From a virus, in the IMG/VR virus record IMGVR_UViG_3300006923_000027, positions 1 to 56,225 of that record: a stretch of DNA of 56,225 bases; one strand, 5' to 3'. Below the pieces are notes generated by a model, which saw only the letters and a list, made by a program, of their open reading frames with translations, was not told where the DNA came from and did not search any database. The position numbers were made by a program, and so were the translations under genes. This document shows, piece by piece, positions 30,418-38,546 of the stretch (position 1 is its first letter; each line of letters opens with the position of its first letter).

Positions 30418-30765
30418 ATGAGTAAGGAAGTTTATTACAGAGATTATGATGGAAGAAAGCTTGTAAAAGAAGAAGACTTAAGAAGTTTAGGTGGCTGGGA
30501 GACTGATCCTTTAATAAAACCAGAAAATTTTTATAAAATTAATAAAATTGGGCATATAATAATAAGGATAATAAAAAGAGATGATGATTTGTTTTATGTC
30601 ACGATAAAAAAATTGTGGGAACCAAATAAAGAATTGGTTACATACTTTGCTATCGAACTAAAGAAAGTAAGCTCTTTGATGGAAGCAAAACTCAAATCCG
30701 AAATAATGGCAAGAGAGTTTGGATACAAACAAGAAATGACTCTAGGTCTAAATAAAAAAAAATGA
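30418..30765 (+). CDS. W-family protein, subgroup 2, extended N-terminus (115 aa)
   Basis: I place the start at ATG 30418 (MSKEVYYRDYDG). The conserved Trp is internal (LGGWETDPLIKP). Helix: MEAKLKSEIMAREFGYKQEM. It carries an extra 30-residue head. It overlaps the next ATG by four bases. Confidence 0.8.
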   Translation: MSKEVYYRDYDGRKLVKEEDLRSLGGWETDPLIKPENFYKINKIGHIIIRIIKRDDDLFYVTIKKLWEPNKELVTYFAIELKKVSSLMEAKLKSEIMAREFGYKQEMTLGLNKKK

Positions 30766-31040
30766 TACTTACTAATTGGGAATTTACAACAAATGAAAAA
30801 AAAGATGCTGCTTGTACAGGATATTGGATGCGTAAAGAAGAAGATACAAATATAGAGGTTGTAAGGGTCGTTTCATCTCTTGGTATGTATGTGGTATACA
30901 TAAACGATGTAAGCGTTCTTAAAAGCAAGAATAAGCAGTTTAAAATAGAATTATTTGAAACAATAGAACAAGCAAGACTTTGGTGCGATTTAAGATTAAA
31001 TGATTTGGGATATAAATTTATATTTTCGGGGGGACTATGA
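30762..31040 (+). CDS. W-family protein, subgroup 2 (92 aa)
   Basis: Starts MILTNWEFTTNEKK. Signature: ARLWCDLRLNDLGYKFIFSG, then GL. The GGL/GGV end is shared with the next two genes, marking the most recent duplicates. ATGA overlaps on both sides. Confidence 0.85.
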   Translation: MILTNWEFTTNEKKDAACTGYWMRKEEDTNIEVVRVVSSLGMYVVYINDVSVLKSKNKQFKIELFETIEQARLWCDLRLNDLGYKFIFSGGL

Positions 31041-31279
31041 AGATAACAGACTGGGTAAAGAAAGGAACTTCTTATTATAGATTTGATGATAAAGGAGAAG
31101 AAGTTTGCGAAATTCATTTATCCTATAAAGATAAAAAAACATTTGTCTGTTATTATGAAGACTTTTTTTCAAAAGATTATTCTTATTTTGAATGTAACGA
31201 TTTAAACCTATGCAAATTAAATGCTGACATGATATTGAGAAAGATGGGATATGTATTTGACTTTATGGGCGGACTATAA
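31037..31279 (+). CDS. W-family protein, subgroup 2 (80 aa)
   Basis: Starts MKITDWVKKGTSYYRF. Signature: LCKLNADMILRKMGYVFDFM, then GGL. It has a four-base overlap with the previous gene and a one-base overlap with the next. It is the shortest subgroup-2 member of this coupled run. Confidence 0.85.
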   Translation: MKITDWVKKGTSYYRFDDKGEEVCEIHLSYKDKKTFVCYYEDFFSKDYSYFECNDLNLCKLNADMILRKMGYVFDFMGGL

Positions 31280-31722
31280 TGAAACCTTTCTTTTATGACG
31301 TAAGAGATGTAAGTTCTTATAATTATATAAAAAAAATGAAGAGAGAAATCCTCAATCAATATAAGTATGACGAAGAAGACTTTAAAGATTTATATCATAA
31401 AGAGGTTGATAAAGAAACTTTTTTGTTTCTGGGAGATATAACCTCTATGAAAAACGAAGGCATATATAACGATAACGATTTTTATTCAACCCATATAAGA
31501 ACAAATTATTATGGTATAAATTTGGGCTTTATTTTGGAGTTTGAAAAAGGTGACTGCTTTATAAGCGTTTATGATATTGAGTTCAAAGAAAAAGAAGATT
31601 ATGTTCTTATAAGACTGGATAAGATTGCTTTCCATTCGGAGAATATAAATAAAGCGAAACTGATGATGGATATAAAATTAAAAGAAAAAGGTTATAAGTT
31701 TGAATTTAAAGGTGGCGTATGA
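31279..31722 (+). CDS. W-family protein, subgroup 2, long form (147 aa)
   Basis: It lacks the early Trp and instead has a 60-residue head (KPFFYDVRDVSSYNYIKK...). The second half is standard: strand GFILEFEKGDCFISVYDI and signature KAKLMMDIKLKEKGYKFEFK with GGV. Probably a fusion or extension of the basic unit. Confidence 0.83.
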   Translation: MKPFFYDVRDVSSYNYIKKMKREILNQYKYDEEDFKDLYHKEVDKETFLFLGDITSMKNEGIYNDNDFYSTHIRTNYYGINLGFILEFEKGDCFISVYDIEFKEKEDYVLIRLDKIAFHSENINKAKLMMDIKLKEKGYKFEFKGGV

Positions 31723-32024
31723 TTAAGATAGGAGAGTGGAGCAATCAAAGCTATGGAGATTTTGTAGTTTGGGAGAGGGTTTTAGAAGAAGAAAGATTTC
31801 CTTTTACGGTTGCGATAATAAAAGAAGTTTGTAATGAATATAATTGCGAGATATTTTTATATACAACTGAGGCTTTAAAGATGATAAGAAGGGAAACACC
31901 TAAGTTTTTAAAATTGGAGAAGAAAATTTTTGTAGAGAGAGATTTAGATGTATTAAAGTTTAAAGCTGATCTGTTTTTATTTTTAGAAGGATATTCTTTT
32001 GAGTTCTTAGGTAAGTCACAATGA
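31719..32024 (+). CDS. W-family protein, subgroup 2 (101 aa)
   Basis: Starts MIKIGEWSNQSYG. Signature: LDVLKFKADLFLFLEGYSFE. It overlaps by four bases at both ends. It contains a two-Trp strand (FVVWERV). Function unknown. Confidence 0.85.
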   Translation: MIKIGEWSNQSYGDFVVWERVLEEERFPFTVAIIKEVCNEYNCEIFLYTTEALKMIRRETPKFLKLEKKIFVERDLDVLKFKADLFLFLEGYSFEFLGKSQ

Positions 32025-32356
32025 AGGACAACAAGGTCGAGGCTTGGGCTAGGCAGGACTGGAGACTGCATGGGACATACCATTACAATTTTAACGCATT
32101 ATTTAAGCTATGTAGAGTCTTGGTCAGATACCCCTATAAAGATTATCATTATCCTTTAGCCCTGATAGGAATACGTAAAAGTAACAATCTAATACATACA
32201 CAAAGAATATATAATTTAAAAGGCAGAAAGCCATACCAGACATATTCTATCAAAGAGTCAAACCATAAAGGCAACTTGGAAATGATAAAGTTCAAGATAG
32301 ACTTGGAACTACTCGAAATGGGATATGACTTAGATGGGCTTTCTTTTGGTATATAG
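32021..32356 (+). CDS. W-family protein, subgroup 2 (111 aa)
   Basis: Starts MKDNKVEAWARQDWRLHG. Signature: LEMIKFKIDLELLEMGYDLD. It is basic in the middle and the last gene of the coupled run. A gene-free stretch with two hairpins follows. Confidence 0.83.
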   Translation: MKDNKVEAWARQDWRLHGTYHYNFNALFKLCRVLVRYPYKDYHYPLALIGIRKSNNLIHTQRIYNLKGRKPYQTYSIKESNHKGNLEMIKFKIDLELLEMGYDLDGLSFGI

Positions 32357-32470
32357 ATATATTAGATTAACATTATAAATAAAATTTATTTTAATATGTA
32401 TATAATCTTACTATCTAACTTAATCTTACTTTGGGTTACTGACCAACATAGGTTACATAAGGCTACATTG

Positions 32471-32502
32471 TTCAGCCCTTTGGGCTGTGGGTTTTGTTTT
32501 TG
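32471..32502 (+). terminator. terminator after the second W-family block
   Basis: CAGCCC (32473-32478), TTT, GGGCTG (32482-32487), then TGGGTTTTGTTTTT. A second hairpin, CAAGGGC/GTCCTTG (32536-32555), lies downstream. The remaining bases of 32357-32608 show no ORF. Confidence 0.75.
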
Positions 32503-32608
32503 TTGCGTTCCGTTTAGTTTTGGTTTAAGTAAGGGCAAGGGCTTTTAAGTCCTTGTTATTGATTGAAAAGAAAATATACTTATATAAAAATATAAAAAGA
32601 GGCTGGTT

Positions 32609-33034
32609 ATGAATAAGAAAGGTATAATTGCAGGTTGTTTTGATATTATACATCCTGGATATATAAAGATGTTTAAGGAGGCTTCTGATAACTGCAATCA
32701 TTTAATTATAGCTTTACATAGCGATCCATCTATCGAGAGGCCAAATAAATTAAAGCCTTTGTTAAGTTTAGAGGATAGGAAATCTATTCTTTCTAGTATA
32801 AGGTTTATAGATCAGATTGTAGTGTATGATACAGAAGAAGATTTGCATAACTTAATAGAGAGTTTAAGTCCTACGATAAGATTTCAAGGTGATGACTATA
32901 GAGGTCGAACAGACTATACTGGTTTTGGTTTATGTCCTGAAGTTTATTTTTTTAATAGAGATCATGGCTGGTCATCAACTAAGTTCAAGCGAGCAATTTG
33001 GGAACAGGTTGAGGAAGTAAAGAATAATCAATAA
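32609..33034 (+). CDS. cytidylyltransferase-like nucleotidyltransferase (141 aa)
   Basis: Rossmann-type nucleotidyltransferase: GCFDIIHPGYIKMFKEA corresponds to the GxFDxxHxGH motif, with Tyr in place of the second His. LLSLEDRKSILSSIRFID matches the conserved RxxxL region. GWSSTKFKRAI matches the SST-T/K-x(I/L)K end. Family members transfer CMP or AMP to glycerol-3-phosphate, sugars or similar. A phage copy could modify surface polymers or cofactors. Length is normal for the family. The HPGY variant may lower activity. Confidence 0.85.
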   Translation: MNKKGIIAGCFDIIHPGYIKMFKEASDNCNHLIIALHSDPSIERPNKLKPLLSLEDRKSILSSIRFIDQIVVYDTEEDLHNLIESLSPTIRFQGDDYRGRTDYTGFGLCPEVYFFNRDHGWSSTKFKRAIWEQVEEVKNNQ

Positions 33035-33096
33035 AATTTAATAAGCCTTAATATATCTGCGTATTATATATGTAGGACGCTGGAGGTATTGAGCAT

Positions 33097-33576
33097 ATGG
33101 TTATTGTAAACAAATATAATATAGAAAAGATTTCTGAGGAGATTTATAATTTTCTTTTGTCTAGATCAAAAGCAATATTAAAAAGAGTTGTAAACATTCA
33201 AGATCCTGAGTTGAATTTAAAAGAAGTTGATATTGTAATGAATAAAATATCTTTTGAGAAAAAGATAGGAGGAAGTCGTTTTATTTTATCTGGATTTACA
33301 GAAGACGCTTTATTGTATCTTCCAGAGCCGATTTTTAAAGAAGAGTTTATAGATTTCTTAGTTAATACTGGGTCAGCTCATTCTTCTTGTGTTTTATTTA
33401 AAGATTTAGATGAGGCTGTTGATGGCTGTTTATTTCTTATGGGTACAGCTAATGAGTTATCTATGGAGTTAGTTGTGAATTTAGTTTATATTTTTGCATT
33501 AAGCTTAGAGCATAAGCATGAGGATTATTCTCTTTCTTTTCTTCCATTGCCTATTAACTTTGAAGATTATGATTAG
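33097..33576 (+). CDS. unknown 159-aa protein
   Basis: ATG follows GGAGGT. The product is mostly alpha/beta with an acidic C-terminal half (EDALLYLPEPIFKEEFIDFL). No motif is recognised. It converges with the minus-strand gene: the two overlap by four bases at their stops. Confidence 0.8.
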   Translation: MVIVNKYNIEKISEEIYNFLLSRSKAILKRVVNIQDPELNLKEVDIVMNKISFEKKIGGSRFILSGFTEDALLYLPEPIFKEEFIDFLVNTGSAHSSCVLFKDLDEAVDGCLFLMGTANELSMELVVNLVYIFALSLEHKHEDYSLSFLPLPINFEDYD

Positions 33577-33977
33577 TAGAGTTCAATTAAGCAAAGTCCT
33601 GTTTGAGGGTATCTTGTTGCTTTGACTTCATCTAATATTTTATTATCTCCGACATAGATAGGATCTATTAGTTCACAGAGTTTTTGATCTTCACAAACAT
33701 CTTCAGTATATTTTGTAAGAATGTTTAATATGTTATTAAAGTCATCGTCTGATTCGCAATTAATTGTATAAATATATTTTTCATCATCTTCATTGTATGT
33801 GGTTGACCCTCCACCGATTATTTCTTGAAAGAAACTTTGAGGAGACTTTACATTTAATTCTTCTTGAGCAATTTTATTTCTTATTAAGTCGTCAATTTTA
33901 TCTGCGAGTTTAAAGTTATTATTTATATCAGCTTGATTCGCTTTTTTTATTAGTTTTATTATCTGATCAGTAAGCAT
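33573..33977 (-). CDS. 134-aa minus-strand protein with N-terminal ADxLD motif
   Basis: On the minus strand ATG follows TATGGAG with good spacing. The first 35 residues hold ANQADINNNFKLADKIDDLI, a variant of the helical motif found at the ends of other proteins here. The remainder is acidic (ESDDDFNNILNILTKYTEDV) with three Cys. It is one of only two well-supported minus-strand genes in the window. Confidence 0.82.
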   Translation of the reverse strand: MLTDQIIKLIKKANQADINNNFKLADKIDDLIRNKIAQEELNVKSPQSFFQEIIGGGSTTYNEDDEKYIYTINCESDDDFNNILNILTKYTEDVCEDQKLCELIDPIYVGDNKILDEVKATRYPQTGLCLIELY

Positions 33978-34037
33978 TTTACAATCTCCATATTTATAGT
34001 AAGTAAATATATTAGTAACAAAAAGGTTTAAAAAACA

Positions 34038-34280
34038 ATGTTTTTAACAAAATGGATAGAGGAAGATACTCTTTTTGTCAGAAGGGATAAAGACCAAGAG
34101 ATAGTTTCAGCAATAGCACTTACTGATGAAAAAGAAAATTGGTATTGTGGATATATAAGGTTGCCAAAATCGGAGAAGAAATTCGAAGAAGTAAAGGTAT
34201 TTAACGATCTTTTAAGATTAAAAATGATGTTAGATATAAAACTTATAGAGTTCGGATATAAAATTTCTGTAGGAATATAA
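34038..34280 (+). CDS. W-family protein, subgroup 2, isolated (80 aa)
   Basis: Starts MFLTKWIEEDTLFVRRD. Signature: LLRLKMMLDIKLIEFGYKIS. Central strand WYCGYIRLP. It lies outside the coupled block, divergent from the minus-strand gene. It is typical in length. Confidence 0.85.
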   Translation: MFLTKWIEEDTLFVRRDKDQEIVSAIALTDEKENWYCGYIRLPKSEKKFEEVKVFNDLLRLKMMLDIKLIEFGYKISVGI

Positions 34281-34290
34281 AAAATAATTT

Positions 34291-34339
34291 GAAAAACTTA
34301 TCCTAAAAACTTGACAGATTAAAAGGCATGGGTTATACT
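34291..34339 (+). promoter_or_regulatory. promoter sharing an upstream element with 42390
   Basis: TTGACA at 34311-34316, 17-bp spacer, TATACT at 34334-34339. The 27 bases 34290-34316 are identical to 42389-42415. A short stem-loop (GGC/GCC at 34349-34362) can form close to the predicted start. Confidence 0.78.
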
Positions 34340-34406
34340 ATATACATGGGCATGGGATCGCCTTGTTCTTTATTTTATAGCCTAAGGCAAAAAAGGATTT
34401 AGTTTA

Positions 34407-35393
34407 ATGAAAAAATCAAATAAGCAAAAATTAAAAGAAAGGATATTAAAAGTAGAGGATTCTCTTATGAGTTCTTACTATGATACATTTCTTTACAAAA
34501 AGAACTCTGAACAAATAAGAGCTTTTACAAGTTCTTATTCCATGGTGAAAACTGACGATTTAGAACAAATCACAAGAGTTGCAGATTTTGTTATAGAAAA
34601 CCTATCGTCATTTAAGTTTTTATGTAAGCATAAAAAATATAACAGATCCGTATATCATACTACAGCTAGTTCTTATTATAGGACACAGTCTATAAATAGT
34701 CAGTTACTCAATCATAATCAAAAGAACGAAAGGCCTTATCTTAAAGGATTAGAAATAATAACTAGACAAACTCTTTTAGGTCTTTCTTTTCGAGTCATCT
34801 GTCTTGCAACTAGATTTAATTTATCTTTGCAAAATTATGTTTATAAAAATGCATCTGATTATTTTAAAATATTTCTTACTTCTCAATTAACAGATCTTGA
34901 GTTAGAAAGAAAAGGAAAGTTGTTTTGGCATTATCAATTAAAAAATGCTACGACAGACAGATACAGAAGACATTGTTATAAGAGAGTTAGTAAAGAATCG
35001 TTATCTAACTTTTTAGAAAACAAATATGACTTTAGTCTACCATCTAGTTTGGAATGGTTTTTGATTGGACATAAATTATATTCAAGATTTGAATTGAATA
35101 ATTTTAAAACGTTTGGACAGTTCAAGTCTAGTGAGAAACATAAGTTTGAAGAAAATATAAGTGACTTAATAGAAATATGGAAAATAGCAAATTGTAACTG
35201 GCAAGGTTTTTCTTTAATAGAAGAAGCTATTCTTTCTTCAGAAAAAGAACCTTATTATCTTATGGGATATGCTGTTGAAATAAGAGAGGCTTATTCTGAT
35301 AATTCCAAAAATGCAAACTGGCTTTCTTGGAGAATATCTAACATTGAAAGTAGCATAAGGTCAAAGTTAGCATTTGCAAAGATAAAAGCATAA
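34407..35393 (+). CDS. unknown 328-aa protein
   Basis: First gene after the 34311 promoter; AAAGGA lies ahead of ATG, with longer than usual spacing. Basic, Tyr/Ser-rich and mostly helical (QTLLGLSFRVICLATRFNLS). No recognised domain and no membrane segment. Its stop overlaps the next start (TAATG). Confidence 0.83.
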   Translation: MKKSNKQKLKERILKVEDSLMSSYYDTFLYKKNSEQIRAFTSSYSMVKTDDLEQITRVADFVIENLSSFKFLCKHKKYNRSVYHTTASSYYRTQSINSQLLNHNQKNERPYLKGLEIITRQTLLGLSFRVICLATRFNLSLQNYVYKNASDYFKIFLTSQLTDLELERKGKLFWHYQLKNATTDRYRRHCYKRVSKESLSNFLENKYDFSLPSSLEWFLIGHKLYSRFELNNFKTFGQFKSSEKHKFEENISDLIEIWKIANCNWQGFSLIEEAILSSEKEPYYLMGYAVEIREAYSDNSKNANWLSWRISNIESSIRSKLAFAKIKA

Positions 35394-35701
35394 TGCAAGG
35401 CTGGATTGTTGACTTGGCATCTAAATATATCTTATATAGGCAGTTCAAGAGAATTGATAACGTCTATATAAGATATTGTTTTATTTATTATCACAATGGT
35501 TATTTTGTAGGTCAGATAAACAGAAAGAAGAAAGTTATAATAAAGTCTTTGAGTTTGTTTGATTTGGTAATAAAGATAGACAAGGTGCTTCTTTCTTACG
35601 GTGTTATTATAAAAGCAGGAAGTATATATACAAAGCCTTATGACAGTAAGGGTTTAAGTTCTTTGTGTAAAGATATAGATAAAAAATTAGGAATAATATA
35701 G
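35393..35701 (+). CDS. W-family relative, subgroup 3 (102 aa)
   Basis: Starts MQGWIVDLASKYILYRQFKR. The pattern W-I-V-x-L-x(5)-L-[YF]-R-Q is shared with 37139-37459, and the helix LFDLVIKIDKVLLSYGVIIK is the family type without GW. It overlaps the previous gene by one base. The last 25 residues are an extension. Confidence 0.78.
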   Translation: MQGWIVDLASKYILYRQFKRIDNVYIRYCFIYYHNGYFVGQINRKKKVIIKSLSLFDLVIKIDKVLLSYGVIIKAGSIYTKPYDSKGLSSLCKDIDKKLGII

Positions 35702-35711
35702 AGGATAACAT

Positions 35712-36755
35712 ATGACAAAGACAAAGTTGAGAAAGGAAATGCTAGTGCTTTATGCTAAAGACTTTTCAAAAAGTATACATAAAGAGAAAACAGTTAGTAG
35801 GACATGTTATGATGTATTAAGCAAATCAACAGAGGAGGAGATAATTAACTTTATATCATGGAGAGGTTTGAATAAAATAAGAATGGTCGGTAGCTCTGGT
35901 GCTTTTGGTAATTATTTAATTAAAGAGAGCATGATTAAAGAATATAGTAAAGGGAAAGCAGATGAAAAAGTTGAGGCATATATAAAGATAATTTTTTGTC
36001 ATGATATATGTTCATTTTTTCAATCAAATAAGAAGTTTTTTGATAAGTATTTTGAACATTCATGTAATTATATTAAGTATAGAGTTTTGCAAAACTTTGG
36101 AAATTATAATTTCATTAAAAAGTATTTGAAAAAAAGAAAAGTAATTTGCCTTTTAGATAACAACCCACCTTCATATCTAAAGGCACTTCTTTATAATCAT
36201 TTAAGTGATTTTCAAATAGCGAAGTATTTAAATAAGATGAGCGATAAATTTGAGTCTGTTGAAGAAAGTAAAAAGACCAGTGTTGAATACAAATTAGAGT
36301 CAAGATATTATGAAGATATACATTTGTTGGTTGATAAAGGAATTCTGTCAAATAGATTTGTTGAAAAAAAGTTAGATCATGTATCACAATATGCAGAGAT
36401 GCCAACAGTTTCAGAGCGTTTTGAAATGAGATTTAAAACAGAGTTGAGAGATTTGCATAAAGCAAACAAGCATAATGCCTTTTCAGTTATTTCAAAATAC
36501 ATAAGTAATTATAAAGATGAAAGAATATATCTTAATAAGGCATTTTTAATAAAGTTTATTGAAAGTTTTTTACCGTATATGTCTTTATTAAAAAGAAAAG
36601 ATGTGCCTTATTTTATAAATCTATCACAAGAGATACAAGACTTTGCAAAAGAAAAGGGTATTGAGACAGGAGGTTTGTTTGGCAGAAGTATATGCTTTAC
36701 GCATCTTGATGATATCATAGAACTTAAACTTAAAGATACAAAAAATTTAATTTAA
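35712..36755 (+). CDS. unknown 347-aa protein
   Basis: ATG 35712 follows AGAGGA. Basic and helical, with alternating charged residues (YFEHSCNYIKYRVLQNF). Similar in composition to 34407-35393 and 37452-38219, which suggests repeat-type helical proteins. No catalytic motif is seen. Confidence 0.82.
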   Translation: MTKTKLRKEMLVLYAKDFSKSIHKEKTVSRTCYDVLSKSTEEEIINFISWRGLNKIRMVGSSGAFGNYLIKESMIKEYSKGKADEKVEAYIKIIFCHDICSFFQSNKKFFDKYFEHSCNYIKYRVLQNFGNYNFIKKYLKKRKVICLLDNNPPSYLKALLYNHLSDFQIAKYLNKMSDKFESVEESKKTSVEYKLESRYYEDIHLLVDKGILSNRFVEKKLDHVSQYAEMPTVSERFEMRFKTELRDLHKANKHNAFSVISKYISNYKDERIYLNKAFLIKFIESFLPYMSLLKRKDVPYFINLSQEIQDFAKEKGIETGGLFGRSICFTHLDDIIELKLKDTKNLI

Positions 36756-36768
36756 AAAGGAGAATGAC

Positions 36769-37137
36769 ATGGGTTTAGATCAATGGTTTTACAAAGCAAA
36801 GGAAGATACTTTTGAAGAAGTAGAAAAGTATGATGATGGAACAGAACAAACTTATATTAGGTTACCCAAAGACCATATAGAGATTTGTTATTTTAGAAAA
36901 CATCATGAATTAAATAGTTGGATCGGATTCAAGGCTTGTCCTGATGAATTATATGATTTTAATTGTATTCCTATCAAATTAGAAGAGTCACATATAACTA
37001 GTCTGTTTAATGATCTTGTCACTGGAGAGTTAACATCAGAACATGAACATCACAATGAAGAACTTTTAAGTTTTATTAAAAAGGCTTTTGATAGTATTGC
37101 TGAAGGATATGATCTTTATTATATGGGTTGGTGGTAA
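36769..37137 (+). CDS. MGLD-type phage protein (122 aa)
   Basis: AAAGGAG precedes ATG. The start MGLDQWFYKAKED, then ICYFRKHHELNSWIGF, and the end LYYMGWW match a widespread phage family that begins MGLD[MQ], has a YxRKxxxLxxW block and ends in an aromatic-rich strand. Its biochemical role is not established. Length is normal. Confidence 0.85.
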   Translation: MGLDQWFYKAKEDTFEEVEKYDDGTEQTYIRLPKDHIEICYFRKHHELNSWIGFKACPDELYDFNCIPIKLEESHITSLFNDLVTGELTSEHEHHNEELLSFIKKAFDSIAEGYDLYYMGWW

Positions 37138-37138
37138 T

Positions 37139-37459
37139 ATGATTTCAGATTGGATTGTATGTTTGCACGAAGAAGAATTTTTGTTTCGTCAGTTACGGAC
37201 AAATAGTTTTATGAGAATAAGATGTTGTCACATAAAGAAAGAAGATGATGAGTTTGTAGCAACAATAAATTTTAGAGAGAGAGTTACTTTTTATTCCACA
37301 AAAGTAAAAGAGTTGGTTTCGTTAGTTGATACTTATTTAACACAAAAAGGTTTCGAAGTAATACCTTGTAGGTTAGATCAATTTTCAAGAAAACAATTGC
37401 CAGAAAAAGATACTTGGTTTTTTATACAAAATAATATAAGGAGAAAATATTATGAATGA
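37139..37459 (+). CDS. W-family relative, subgroup 3 (106 aa)
   Basis: Start at ATG 37139 (MISDWIVCLHEEEFLFRQLR), since the longer ORF from 37088 lies inside the previous gene. It is a paralogue of 35393-35701 by the DWIVxL...FRQ head. Helix: VKELVSLVDTYLTQKGFEVI. It carries an extra basic tail. It overlaps the next gene by eight bases. Confidence 0.78.
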   Translation: MISDWIVCLHEEEFLFRQLRTNSFMRIRCCHIKKEDDEFVATINFRERVTFYSTKVKELVSLVDTYLTQKGFEVIPCRLDQFSRKQLPEKDTWFFIQNNIRRKYYE

Positions 37460-38219
37460 TTTTAATATTATGATAGACGAGAATAATTCAGAAGAAGTAG
37501 ACTTGTCGAATGAGTTTGAAAAATTCGTATTAGGTTTCAATAATACAGGCAGAACTTCTAGACAATCTAAATCAAGTTATATCTTTTCAAACATAGACAA
37601 ACAAAGATGGATAAACTCAGAAGCGTTTGATGCTGAGTTTGTTAAAACATTAAATTATCTATCATATTGGGATATAAGAGAAATGTGTTCTAATTTGCCT
37701 AGAAAAACAAGTTTGAATAAAGATCTAGAGTCTTTTTGGTTTAGGATAAGTAAGTACAAAGATTTAGAGCCGTATATAAAGATATATCTTTTTATAAATT
37801 ATTTGTGTAATTTAGAAGATATAATTCCTGTATACTTAGAGAAAGATACTTCAGGAGTGTTTTATAGCAATGTTTCAAGAAGAATGAGTTTAGAGGGCTA
37901 CAAAAGACTAACTAAAAGCAAAGACTCAAACATAAGAACTCTTTCTTATTATGCACTTCCTATTGAAGAAAACATAGATAATATGTTAAACGATAGATCA
38001 AAAGACGTTAGAATTATTGCTTTGAGACATTTAAAGTTTGGAGACAAAAGATTTAAACAAGCAGCATTAAAAGAAAAGGCAGGTCAAAACTTAATAGAGA
38101 TTGCAAAAAAGTTATCATATAAAGATTTAGTGTTTTTAGTTGGTAAGAAAGCAAGAAGCAAGTGGACTGACAGTCATATAAAGAAGTTAGTTCAAAAAAG
38201 AATGGAGGAGAGATGTTGA
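37452..38219 (+). CDS. 255-aa helical-repeat-like protein
   Basis: ATG follows AAGGAG. The C-terminal half contains short repeated helices with a HEAT/VLRF-like look (DSNIRTLSYYALP, then RSKDVRIIALRHLKFGDKRF). The N-terminus is acidic. It could be a protein-interaction scaffold. It overlaps the next gene by seven bases. Confidence 0.78.
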   Translation: MNDFNIMIDENNSEEVDLSNEFEKFVLGFNNTGRTSRQSKSSYIFSNIDKQRWINSEAFDAEFVKTLNYLSYWDIREMCSNLPRKTSLNKDLESFWFRISKYKDLEPYIKIYLFINYLCNLEDIIPVYLEKDTSGVFYSNVSRRMSLEGYKRLTKSKDSNIRTLSYYALPIEENIDNMLNDRSKDVRIIALRHLKFGDKRFKQAALKEKAGQNLIEIAKKLSYKDLVFLVGKKARSKWTDSHIKKLVQKRMEERC

Positions 38220-38440
38220 TTCCTAAAAGCTGTGAAAGATGTAATGAAGAGTCTAGACGTAAAACCTGTTCAAGATTCAACATACAAATGATTTGTATGG
38301 AATGTAATGACAAAGAGAAGAAACATGCCAAATACAAGTTGGCATGTGAAGTAGAGTTTAATGAGGTTAAAAAGGGTAACTTTAATTTTGAGGGTATTGG
38401 GTTGCCTAGCGATCTGTATACGATAACAATAAAAAAATGA
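38213..38440 (+). CDS. small zinc-binding phage protein (75 aa)
   Basis: GGAGGAG precedes ATG. CxxC pairs at Cys7/Cys10 and Cys28/Cys31 form a zinc site. The following DKEKKHAKYKLACEVEFNEV and KKGNFNFEGIGLPSDL closely match a very common small phage/bacterial family (ICMDCKxKEKxHPxYxxA...GxxNFxGIGLPxDL). Its function is not known. Confidence 0.9.
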   Translation: MLIPKSCERCNEESRRKTCSRFNIQMICMECNDKEKKHAKYKLACEVEFNEVKKGNFNFEGIGLPSDLYTITIKK

Positions 38441-38546
38441 AAAATATATACGGTTTATAAAAAAACGCATATAACATGTAGGAATATAGCCTAGCAAGGG
38501 ATATATTCTTATGTCATGCAAAGTCTATTATAAGAGGTTTAATAAA

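Noticed and set aside
32380-32600. tRNA or riboswitch in the gap before 32609
   Set aside because: The hairpins fit terminators. No cloverleaf or known aptamer motif could be drawn.
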